A stretch of DNA of 55,758 nucleotides from Mycobacterium sp. GA-2829 (GTDB taxonomy: Bacteria; Actinomycetota; Actinomycetes; Mycobacteriales; Mycobacteriaceae), in the NCBI RefSeq assembly GCF_001499965.1, contig NZ_LQIT01000039.1, forward strand, positions 1-55,758. The letters run 5' to 3'. The notes beneath the pieces are model-generated. The model was not told where the DNA came from. It saw only the letters and a program-made list of their open reading frames with translations, and made no database searches. The translations under genes were made by a program, and so were the position numbers. Shown here in pieces: positions 1 to 6,740 of this stretch. Every line of letters starts with the position of its first letter. Position 1 is the first letter of the stretch.

Positions 1-53
1 CCCGGGGATCGGGGGCGCCGCCGGACATCCCGGCGCCGCCCCCGATCCCCGGG
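1..53. terminator. Long GC hairpin downstream of ung
   Basis: A 15-bp perfect arm (1-15 with 39-53) continues inward, after one mismatch, to a 24-position stem with a 5-nt loop. It begins 18 nt past the ung stop codon in the direction of ung transcription. No T-tract follows on either strand, so it would be an intrinsic terminator of the T-less type often proposed for mycobacteria. The window edge cuts off what lies beyond. Confidence 0.6.
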
Positions 54-71
54 TTGCCCTGACGCGAGCCG

Positions 72-755
72 CTACGGCAGCCGCCAGTCGATCGGTTCGG
101 CGCCCATCCCGGTCAGCAGTTCGTTGACCCGGCTGAACGGCCGGGACCCGAAGAACCCCCGCGACGCCGACAGCGGTGACGGGTGCGGCGATTCGATCGC
201 CACGCACGCGTTACCCGCCAGCATGGGTTTGAGCGTGGCCGCGTCCCGGCCCCACAGCACCGCCACCATCGGCTCATCGCGGGCGACCAGTGCCCGGATG
301 GCGCATTCGGTCACCGGCTCCCAGCCCTTGCCGCGATGCGACGCCGGGGTGCCCGGCCGCACCGTGAGCACCCTGTTGAGCAGCAGCACGCCGCGCTGCG
401 CCCACGGGGTGAGGTCGCCGTTGGTCGGTGCCGGGTAGCCCAGGTCGGCGGTGTACTCGGTGAAGATGTTGGCCAGGCTGCGCGGAAGCGGCCGCACCTC
501 CGGATCCACCGAGAAGCTCAACCCGACGGCGTGACCCGGCGTCGGATACGGGTCCTGGCCGACGATGAGCACCCGCACCCGGTCGAACGGAAACGTGAAC
601 GCCCGCAGCACATTCGCCCCGGCGGGCAGGTAGCGGTGTCCGGCGGCGAGTTCGGCCCGCAGGAACTCCCCCATCTGTGCGACCTGGTCCCGCACCGGCT
701 CGAGCGCCTGCGCCCAGCCCGGGTCGATGAGTTCGGAGAGTGCGCGTGCAGTCAC
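72..755 (-). CDS. ung: Uracil-DNA glycosylase
   Basis: Family 1 uracil-DNA glycosylase, 227 aa, which excises uracil from DNA in base excision repair in the cytoplasm. The water-activating motif GQDPYP is at residues 66-71 (catalytic Asp68), and the C-terminal HPSPLSA loop that holds the catalytic His is present. The frame stays open further upstream, but I chose GTG at 755: it gives the usual family length and starts just before the conserved TARALSELI segment. A TAGGTT -10-like box sits 8 nt upstream, consistent with a leaderless transcript. thiL lies 28 nt upstream on the same strand, the same order as Rv2977c-Rv2976c. Confidence 0.96.
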   Translation of the reverse strand: MTARALSELIDPGWAQALEPVRDQVAQMGEFLRAELAAGHRYLPAGANVLRAFTFPFDRVRVLIVGQDPYPTPGHAVGLSFSVDPEVRPLPRSLANIFTEYTADLGYPAPTNGDLTPWAQRGVLLLNRVLTVRPGTPASHRGKGWEPVTECAIRALVARDEPMVAVLWGRDAATLKPMLAGNACVAIESPHPSPLSASRGFFGSRPFSRVNELLTGMGAEPIDWRLP

Positions 756-763
756 GAAAAGCC

Positions 764-769
764 AACCTA
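764..769 (-). promoter_or_regulatory. -10 box for leaderless ung
   Basis: Read on the minus strand the box is TAGGTT, separated by 8 nt from the GTG start of ung. It fits the TANNNT consensus of mycobacterial SigA promoters and the spacing of leaderless transcripts. No convincing -35 was found. Confidence 0.45.
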
Positions 770-783
770 GCGTGCGGGGTTCG

Positions 784-1740
784 TCAGAAGGACTGCCAGC
801 CCCGGTTTCCGGTCCACGCGTCGCCGTCGACCTGCACGTCGGCGGGCCCGTCGAGCACGCGGCCGATCGAACGCCACCCGGCGGGCGGTGCGCCGGGGAA
901 CGTCGCGACCAGCGCGTGGTCCTCACCGCCGCCGAGGACGAACTCCCACGGGTCGGCGCCGACGGCCGTCGCGGCACCGGTCACCGCGTCGTGGTCGGGG
1001 CGCAACGCCGCGCGCTCGAGGTCGATCCGGCAGTTCGACGCGGACGCGATGTGACCGAGGTCGGCCAGCAGGCCATCGGAGACATCGGTCATGGCCGTCG
1101 CCCCGGCGCTCGCAGCGAGGCGGCCCTGCCCGTAGGGCGGCGTCGGGACCAGATGCCGGGCCCGCAACGCCGCGAAGTCGTCGATCCCGTTGCGCCACAA
1201 CGTGTACCCGGCCGCCGACCGGCCCAGCTCCCCCGCCACCGCGACGACGTCGCCTGCGCGGGCCCCGGCGCGGGTCACCGGCGCCCGCCCGGCCAGGTCG
1301 CCGAACACGGTCACCGAGATCACCCACAGCGGGGCGCGGACCAGATCGCCGCCGACGATGCCCGCCCCCATCGCCGACACCTCATCCCACATCCCCTCGC
1401 TGAGCTGCACCGCCGACATCGCCGGGGTGTCGGCCGGCGCGCCGAAGGCCACCACGAAACCGGTCGCGGCCGCACCCATGGCCTCGACGTCGGCGGCGTT
1501 CTGCGCGATCGCCTTGCGGCCCACCTGATGCGGGGTCGCCCAGTCCAGCCGGAAGTGCCGATCCTGGATCAGCATGTCGGTCGAGACCACCGTGCGGCCG
1601 TCGGAGAACGACAGCATCGCGGCGTCGTCGCCGGGCCCGAGCGCCACTGACGGTGGTTGGCGCCGCCCGCGCACCAACGCGTCGATCACCGCGAACTCAC
1701 CGACTTCCGCCATCGTCGCGGCCGGGTCGAACGGCGTCAT
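784..1740 (-). CDS. thiL: Thiamine-monophosphate kinase
   Basis: ThiL, 318 aa, phosphorylates thiamine monophosphate with ATP to make thiamine diphosphate, the cofactor also needed by the IlvB encoded in this window. The N-terminal Mg/ATP-binding signature GPGDDAAML (about residues 36-44) and the later DVSDGLLADLGH segment are typical of the PurM/ThiL fold. The length is normal. ATG at 1740 starts before the conserved VGEFAVIDAL region. It precedes ung in the same direction and is divergent from the small AsnC-like gene across about 100 bp. Confidence 0.95.
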   Translation of the reverse strand: MTPFDPAATMAEVGEFAVIDALVRGRRQPPSVALGPGDDAAMLSFSDGRTVVSTDMLIQDRHFRLDWATPHQVGRKAIAQNAADVEAMGAAATGFVVAFGAPADTPAMSAVQLSEGMWDEVSAMGAGIVGGDLVRAPLWVISVTVFGDLAGRAPVTRAGARAGDVVAVAGELGRSAAGYTLWRNGIDDFAALRARHLVPTPPYGQGRLAASAGATAMTDVSDGLLADLGHIASASNCRIDLERAALRPDHDAVTGAATAVGADPWEFVLGGGEDHALVATFPGAPPAGWRSIGRVLDGPADVQVDGDAWTGNRGWQSF

Positions 1741-1841
1741 CTCACCTCCACCCGGCCGCCGTCACGACGCGCAGCACCGGCTCCACCTGCGGTACGTTTG
1801 GTCCCCCGGGAGTCTATGGGGGCGGACGGAGGCGAACACCG

Positions 1842-2084
1842 GTGGTCGAGGCTTTCATGCTGATCCAGACCGAGGTCGGGCGCGCCGAAGTCGTCGCGGC
1901 CCGGCTGGCCGAACTGCCCGGTGTGCAGAACGCCGAATACGTGACCGGCCCGTATGACGTGGTGGCCCGCGTCGGCGCCGAGAGCCTCGACGCCCTCACA
2001 TCGGGTGTGGTCGCGAGCGTGCAGCGGGTCGAGGGCATCACCCGGACACTGACCTGCCCGATCGCGAACGGGGCGCACCCATAG
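1842..2084 (+). CDS. Stand-alone AsnC/Lrp-type ligand-binding domain protein
   Basis: An 80-aa protein made only of the RAM/ACT-like effector domain of Lrp/AsnC regulators (AsnC_trans_reg family). The segment AYVLIQTEVG-like start, GVQNAEYVTGPYDVVARV and a final TRTLTCP strand are recognisable. There is no helix-turn-helix, so it cannot bind DNA as a classical Lrp and may act as an amino-acid-sensing partner. I chose GTG at 1842 because a GGAGG lies about 9 nt upstream; an internal ATG at 1857 is the alternative. Its TAG stop is embedded in the -10 box of the next gene. Confidence 0.8.
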   Translation: MVEAFMLIQTEVGRAEVVAARLAELPGVQNAEYVTGPYDVVARVGAESLDALTSGVVASVQRVEGITRTLTCPIANGAHP

Positions 2085-2087
2085 GGT
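2082..2087 (+). promoter_or_regulatory. -10 box overlapping a stop codon
   Basis: TAGGGT begins on the TAG stop of the AsnC-like gene and lies 7 nt before the ATG of the DUF3515 gene, which fits a leaderless internal promoter. Confidence 0.4.
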
Positions 2088-2094
2088 TGTTCGG

Positions 2095-2682
2095 ATGACG
2101 TCCGAAGATCCACAACGAGCACCGCGCGACGGGCCCCCGCGGGCGCTGATGATCGCGGCGGTCGTGGTGGCCGTCGCGGCGCTGGTGGTGGTGCTCGGGA
2201 TCGCGGCCGTGCGCCAGGGCAGGCCCGAACAGCGGCCGGTGGCGATCGCGCAGGTGCCCGCCCCGCGTGCGGACAGCCCCGAGTGCGGGGCGCTCTTGGA
2301 ACGGCTGCCCGAGACCCTCGGCGACTTCCGCCGCGCCCCCACCGCCGAGCCGACGCCGGTGGGCACCGCGGCGTGGCAGGCCGGACCCGACACCGAGGCG
2401 GTCATTCTGCGCTGCGGACTGGACCGTCCGGTCGACTTCGTGGTCGGGGCGCCGCTGCAGGTGGTCGACGCGGTGCAGTGGTTCCGCGTCGGCGAGGAGG
2501 CCGCGCCGGGCAGCAGGCCGGAGAGCGAACAGACCCGCAGCACCTGGTACGCCGTCGACCGCCCGGTCTACGTGGCGCTCACGCTGCCGCAGGACTCCGG
2601 CCCGACGCCGATCCAGCTGATCTCCCGGGTGTTGACCGACACGATGCCGGCTCAGCCGATCGCGCCGGGTCCGCCGCGTTAG
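2095..2682 (+). CDS. DUF3515 exported or membrane-anchored protein
   Basis: A 195-aa protein matching the mycobacterial DUF3515 family (Rv2980 position). A polar N-terminus of about 17 residues precedes one hydrophobic segment (about residues 18-39, rich in Val/Ala). The rest is extracytoplasmic, with two cysteines (in SPECGALL and LRCGLDRP) that could form a disulfide. Function is unknown. It is convergent with ddl, and the 3' ends overlap by 4 nt. ATG at 2095 follows a TANNNT box by 7 nt. Confidence 0.85.
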   Translation: MTSEDPQRAPRDGPPRALMIAAVVVAVAALVVVLGIAAVRQGRPEQRPVAIAQVPAPRADSPECGALLERLPETLGDFRRAPTAEPTPVGTAAWQAGPDTEAVILRCGLDRPVDFVVGAPLQVVDAVQWFRVGEEAAPGSRPESEQTRSTWYAVDRPVYVALTLPQDSGPTPIQLISRVLTDTMPAQPIAPGPPR

Positions 2683-3794
2683 CGCAGGCCGGTCCCGCGG
2701 TTGACCGCGGTGTCGACCATCGCCGCGAGCAGCGTCGGATAGTCCACCCCGCTGGCGCCCCACATCCGCGGATACATCGAGATCGTGGTGAAACCCGGCA
2801 TGGTGTTGATCTCGTTGACGACGGGTCCGTCGTCGGTGAGGAAGAAGTCGACGCGGGCCAAACCCTGGCAGTCGATGGCGCGGAACGCGCGGATGGCCAG
2901 CGCCCGGATCTCGTCGGCCACGTCGTCCTCGACCTTGGCCGGCACGTCGAGTTCGGCACCGTCCTCGAGGTACTTGGTCGCGAAGTCGTAGAAACCGTCC
3001 TCGCGGCCGCGCACCCCGGCCACCCGGATCTCGCCGACGGTGCTGGCCGCCACCCGGCCGTCGGGGTACTCGAGCACGCCGCACTCCAGTTCCCGGCCCG
3101 GGATACCGGCCTCGACGATCACCTTCGGGTCGTGCGTGCGCGCCAGGTCGATCGCGGCGGGCAGCTCGGACCAGTCCGACACCCGGCTGACACCGATCGA
3201 GGATCCGCCGCGGGCGGGTTTGACGAACACCGGCAGGCCGAGGCGGTCGCGCTCGTCGAGCGTCAGATCGCTCTTGCCGCGGCGCAGCACCACGTGGTCA
3301 CCGACCGGCAGACCCTCGGCCACCAGCAGCTTCTTGGTGAACTCCTTGTCCATACCCGCGGCGCTGGCCAGCACCCCGGCGCCCACGTAGGGCACACCGG
3401 CCAGTTCGAGCAGGCCCTGGATCGTGCCGTCCTCCCCGTAGGGGCCGTGCAGCACCGGGAACACCACGTCGACGGCGGCGAGGACCTCCCCGGCCGCCGA
3501 CGGGCTCAGCGAGACCAGCTCGCCGCGGCGGCCCGGATCGGCGGACAGTGCCAGCTCGGTGCCGGACGCGGCGTTCACCTCGGGCAGCCGCCCGTCGGTG
3601 ATGGCCAGCGTCTCGGGGCTGCCGTCGGTGAGCACCCACGACCCGTCAGGGGTGATGCCGACCGCGACGACGTCGAACCGCTCCGGGTCGAGGTTGCGCA
3701 GAATGCTGCCCGCGGAGACGCAGGAGATGGCGTGTTCGGAACTGCGCCCGCCGTAGACGACGGCAACGCGGGTGCGCTGGATGCGGGCGTTCAC
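2679..3794 (-). CDS. ddl: D-alanine--D-alanine ligase
   Basis: Ddl, 371 aa, is an ATP-grasp enzyme that joins two D-alanines for peptidoglycan precursors; it is the target of D-cycloserine. The N-terminal VVYGGRSSEHAISCVSA motif, the HGPYGEDG motif, the VKPARGGSSIGVS ATP-grasp loop and the C-terminal NEINTMPGFT metal-binding segment are all present. GTG at 3794 precedes the first conserved strand, with a TAGCCT box 8 nt upstream. It lies after the PLP enzyme gene and gpsA on the same strand, the Rv2981c-Rv2982c order with one extra gene between. Confidence 0.97.
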   Translation of the reverse strand: MNARIQRTRVAVVYGGRSSEHAISCVSAGSILRNLDPERFDVVAVGITPDGSWVLTDGSPETLAITDGRLPEVNAASGTELALSADPGRRGELVSLSPSAAGEVLAAVDVVFPVLHGPYGEDGTIQGLLELAGVPYVGAGVLASAAGMDKEFTKKLLVAEGLPVGDHVVLRRGKSDLTLDERDRLGLPVFVKPARGGSSIGVSRVSDWSELPAAIDLARTHDPKVIVEAGIPGRELECGVLEYPDGRVAASTVGEIRVAGVRGREDGFYDFATKYLEDGAELDVPAKVEDDVADEIRALAIRAFRAIDCQGLARVDFFLTDDGPVVNEINTMPGFTTISMYPRMWGASGVDYPTLLAAMVDTAVNRGTGLR

Positions 3795-3802
3795 AGTCAG
3801 CG

Positions 3803-3808
3803 AGGCTA
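3803..3808 (-). promoter_or_regulatory. -10 box for leaderless ddl
   Basis: On the minus strand TAGCCT is followed 8 nt later by the GTG start of ddl, which would give ddl its own leaderless promoter apart from the upstream gpsA/PLP genes. Confidence 0.4.
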
Positions 3809-3839
3809 CCGTCCCGGCCGTGCGGCCGACGATTCGATG

Positions 3840-4943
3840 TCAGCCGAGCGCCGTGCCGAGGTCGGCGACCAGGTCGTCGGTGTCCTCGATGCCCATGGAC
3901 AGCCGGGCGAATCCGCCGGGCACCGGATCGCCCCACCGGGCGCGCCGGTCGACCGAGGTGTGGATACCGCCGAAGCTGGTCGAGGCGACCAGCAGCTCGC
4001 TGCGCTCGACGAGGCGGTGGACCGCGGCGGCGTCGGCGAGTTCGATGGACACCAGCCCACCGAACCGCTTCATCTGCCGTGTCGCCACCGTGTGGGCGGG
4101 GTCCTCGGGCAGGCCGGGATACCGCACGGTGCGCACGGCGGGGTGGTTGCGCATCAGCATGGCGACCGCGAGCGCGTTCTGGCACTGGCGTTCGAAGCGC
4201 AGACCGGCGCTGCCCAGGCTGCGCAGGACCAGCCACGCCTCGAACGGCCCGAGGACGGGACCGGCCAGCAGCCGGTCGCTTTCCAACGCGGCCATCATCT
4301 CGGGGTGACTGCCCGCGACGTAACCGGCGATCAGGTCGCTGTGCCCCGAGAGTGCCTTGGTGGCACTGGCCACCACGAGATCGGCGCCCAGCGACAGCGG
4401 TTGCTGGCCGAGCGGGGTGGCGGTGGTGTTGTCCACGACGAGCGTCGCGCCGCGACGACGGCACGTCATCCCGAGCTGATGCAGGTCCACCACGTCCAGA
4501 CCCGGGTTGGCCGGGGTCTCCGCGAGCACCACGTCGGCGTCCGCGGCCGCGGCGCACATCTCGGCCGCACTCGCCTCGACCACCGAGACACCCAGCGGCG
4601 CAAGATATTCGGCGGCGTAGCGGCGCACCTGGTAGTAGCCGTCGGACGGCACCACCAGACGCTTACCGGGCCCGGTAAGCACCCGCAACGCCGAACTGAT
4701 GGCCGCCATCCCGGACCCGTAGGTCAGCGCGGCCGACGCCCCTTCGAGTTCGGCGAGCGCCGCCTCCAACCGCCGCCACGTCGGATTCGAACTGCGCCCG
4801 TAGGTGTCCAGCGGTTCCGCTTCGTCCGGCGACAGGTGGTACGCCGACACCGGTACCGGTGGGGTGGCGACGGGTTGACCCGGAACCGCTTCCGCGCCAA
4901 CAGCTTTGACGCTGCGGGTGGAGTCGCCGTAGGTGCCGTCCAT
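3840..4943 (-). CDS. Cys/Met metabolism PLP-dependent enzyme (cystathionine gamma-lyase-like)
   Basis: A 367-aa type I fold PLP enzyme of the Cys/Met metabolism family. Visible are the YGRSSNPT motif (cofactor phosphate contact from the neighbouring subunit), ALTYGSGMAAI, VLAETPANPGLDVVDL (the usual region of the Asp that binds the pyridine ring) and SATKALSGHSD with the Schiff-base Lys. The likely reaction is C-gamma or C-beta elimination of cystathionine or related thiols. Lyase versus synthase cannot be settled by reading. It starts 6 nt after the gpsA stop, so it is co-transcribed with it. In M. tuberculosis, as I recall, ddl and gpsA are adjacent and this gene is absent. Confidence 0.87.
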   Translation of the reverse strand: MDGTYGDSTRSVKAVGAEAVPGQPVATPPVPVSAYHLSPDEAEPLDTYGRSSNPTWRRLEAALAELEGASAALTYGSGMAAISSALRVLTGPGKRLVVPSDGYYQVRRYAAEYLAPLGVSVVEASAAEMCAAAADADVVLAETPANPGLDVVDLHQLGMTCRRRGATLVVDNTTATPLGQQPLSLGADLVVASATKALSGHSDLIAGYVAGSHPEMMAALESDRLLAGPVLGPFEAWLVLRSLGSAGLRFERQCQNALAVAMLMRNHPAVRTVRYPGLPEDPAHTVATRQMKRFGGLVSIELADAAAVHRLVERSELLVASTSFGGIHTSVDRRARWGDPVPGGFARLSMGIEDTDDLVADLGTALG

Positions 4944-4949
4944 GCTGCG

Positions 4950-5948
4950 CTACTCCGGTTTGGTGCTGCGGCCCAGCAGCAGCACGACGGCCTCGTCGAC
5001 GGACAGACCCTTGTGGCACACCTGGTTCACCGCATCGGTCAGTGGCATCTCGACGTCGTAGCTGTCGGCCAGCGCCAGCACCGACCGGCACGACGTGACC
5101 CCTTCGGCGACGTGGCCGCCTGCCGCACGCAGCGCGGACTCCATCGTGCCGCCCCGGCCCAACCGTTCGCCGAAGGTGCGGTTGCGCGACTGCACCGAGG
5201 TGCAGGTGGCGACGAGGTCGCCCACCCCGGCCAGCCCGGCGAGCGTCGCGGGTTTGGCGCCCAGCGCGATGCCAAGGCGCATGATCTCGGCCAGTCCCCG
5301 GGTGATGATCGCGGCGACGGTGTTCTCCCCCAGCCCCACCCCGACGGCCATACCGCACGCCAACGCGATGACGTTCTTGCACGCGCCGCCGATCTCGGCG
5401 CCGACGACGTCGGCATTGGTGTAGGGCCGCAGGTATCCGGTGGCCAGCGCGCGTTGCAGCGCGACCGCGCGCCCGCTGTCACTGCACGCCACGACGGTGG
5501 CGGCGGGTTGTTCGTCGGCGACCTCGCTGGCGAGGTTGGGACCGGTGACCACCGCGACGCGGGCCGGGTCGGCGCCGGTGACCTGGACGATGACCTGGCT
5601 CATCCGCATGAGGGTGTCCAGTTCGATGCCCTTGGCGAGGCTCACCAGCGTGGTGTCATCGCCGATCAGCCCCTTCCACTGTTCGAGGTTGCCGCGCAGA
5701 CTCTGCGCGGGCACCCCGAGCACCACCGTGCACGCACCGGCGAGCGCCTCGACGGGGTCGGCGGTCGCGCGGATCGCCGTGGGCAGGTCCACGTTCCCGA
5801 GGTAGCCGGTGTTGCGGTGGGTCTCGTTGATCTCGGCGGCGACCTCCGGACGCCGCGCCCACAGCGTCACCGGGTTCCCCGCGTCGGCGAGGACTTTGGC
5901 CATTGCCGTCCCCCACGCTCCGGACCCCATCACCGCCGCCGTCACCAC
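4950..5948 (-). CDS. gpsA: NAD(P)H-dependent glycerol-3-phosphate dehydrogenase
   Basis: GpsA, 332 aa, reduces dihydroxyacetone phosphate to sn-glycerol 3-phosphate for phospholipid synthesis. The N-terminal dinucleotide fold has MGSGAWGTAMAKVL, followed by SLAKGIE, VVTGPNLASEVA and the catalytic-domain segment EIGGACKNVIALACG. GTG at 5948 lies 6 nt after a TAGGGT box, so a leaderless start is likely; GTG at 5945 is a close alternative. It is the first gene of the gpsA, PLP enzyme, ddl run and is divergent from fbiD across about 75 bp. Confidence 0.96.
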   Translation of the reverse strand: MVTAAVMGSGAWGTAMAKVLADAGNPVTLWARRPEVAAEINETHRNTGYLGNVDLPTAIRATADPVEALAGACTVVLGVPAQSLRGNLEQWKGLIGDDTTLVSLAKGIELDTLMRMSQVIVQVTGADPARVAVVTGPNLASEVADEQPAATVVACSDSGRAVALQRALATGYLRPYTNADVVGAEIGGACKNVIALACGMAVGVGLGENTVAAIITRGLAEIMRLGIALGAKPATLAGLAGVGDLVATCTSVQSRNRTFGERLGRGGTMESALRAAGGHVAEGVTSCRSVLALADSYDVEMPLTDAVNQVCHKGLSVDEAVVLLLGRSTKPE

Positions 5949-5954
5949 GCGTTC

Positions 5955-5960
5955 ACCCTA
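5955..5960 (-). promoter_or_regulatory. -10 box for leaderless gpsA
   Basis: Minus-strand TAGGGT, then 6 nt, then the GTG start of gpsA. This is the spacing expected if transcription begins at the start codon. Confidence 0.45.
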
Positions 5961-6023
5961 GCGCGCAGCGCACGCGGCCCGACGGCGTCGGCCGAGGGCC
6001 CGTGGTGCTGGCAGGATGGCGCC

Positions 6024-6686
6024 ATGCGCGGCACGACGACCAACGGCGCCGCCCCGCCCGCCCCGGATGCGGACGTGGCGGTGGTGATCGCCGTCAAACG
6101 CCTCGTCGCCGCCAAGACCCGGCTCGCGCCGATGTTGAGCCCCCTGGACCGGGAGACCCTGGTGCTGGCGATGCTCGTCGACACCATCACCGCGGCCGCC
6201 GCGGTCGGCGCAGTCACCGTCGTCACCCCCGATCCCGCCGCTTCCGCGGCCGTCCGGGCGCTCGGGGCCTCGGTGCTCGACGATCCGACCCCGCCCGGTC
6301 ACCCCGACCCGCTCAACAACGCACTGCGCTCGGCCGCCGCTGCCGTCCGCTCGACCGGCCTCAATGTCGTTGCGCTGCAGGGCGATCTGCCTGCCCTACA
6401 GTCAGCCGAGCTGAGTGAGGCGATCACCGCCGCGCGGGCACACCCCCGTAGCTTCGTCAGCGACCGGCACGGCACCGGCACCTCGGCGCTGTTCGCGTTC
6501 GGCGTCGGGCTCGACCCGCACTTCGGCCCGGATTCCGCCGAGCGCCACCGCCGTTCGGGTGCGGTCGAGTTGGCCGCTCCGTGGCCGGGTCTGCGCTGTG
6601 ACATCGACACCCCCGACGACCTGGCGGAGGCCCGCCTGCTCGGAGTGGGGCCGCGGACCGCACAGGCGGTCGGCGTCCGAAGGTGA
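6024..6686 (+). CDS. fbiD: Phosphoenolpyruvate guanylyltransferase of F420 biosynthesis
   Basis: FbiD (CofC family), 220 aa, activates phosphoenolpyruvate with GTP to enolpyruvyl-diphospho-guanosine, the donor used to build dehydro-F420-0. The nucleotidyltransferase start VVIAVKRLVAAKTRLAP, the metal-binding region LQGDLPALQ and the terminal DIDTPDDLAEA are characteristic. The reading frame is open far upstream (from about 2283) only because of GC bias; ATG at 6024 precedes the first conserved strand. It is at the Rv2983 position. The F420-dependent-type LLM oxidoreductase at 37 kb is a possible consumer of this cofactor. Confidence 0.94.
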   Translation: MRGTTTNGAAPPAPDADVAVVIAVKRLVAAKTRLAPMLSPLDRETLVLAMLVDTITAAAAVGAVTVVTPDPAASAAVRALGASVLDDPTPPGHPDPLNNALRSAAAAVRSTGLNVVALQGDLPALQSAELSEAITAARAHPRSFVSDRHGTGTSALFAFGVGLDPHFGPDSAERHRRSGAVELAAPWPGLRCDIDTPDDLAEARLLGVGPRTAQAVGVRR

Positions 6687-6740
6687 ACATCTCGCGGATG
6701 CGGTGGCAGGACGCCGTCTCCTTGGGGGAGGATCGGATCC

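Noticed and set aside
2283..6686. Open frame of 1467 codons on the plus strand
   Set aside because: It runs antisense to ddl, the PLP enzyme and gpsA; only its last 221 codons (fbiD from 6024) match a family. The rest is GC-driven openness with Arg/Gly/His-rich composition.
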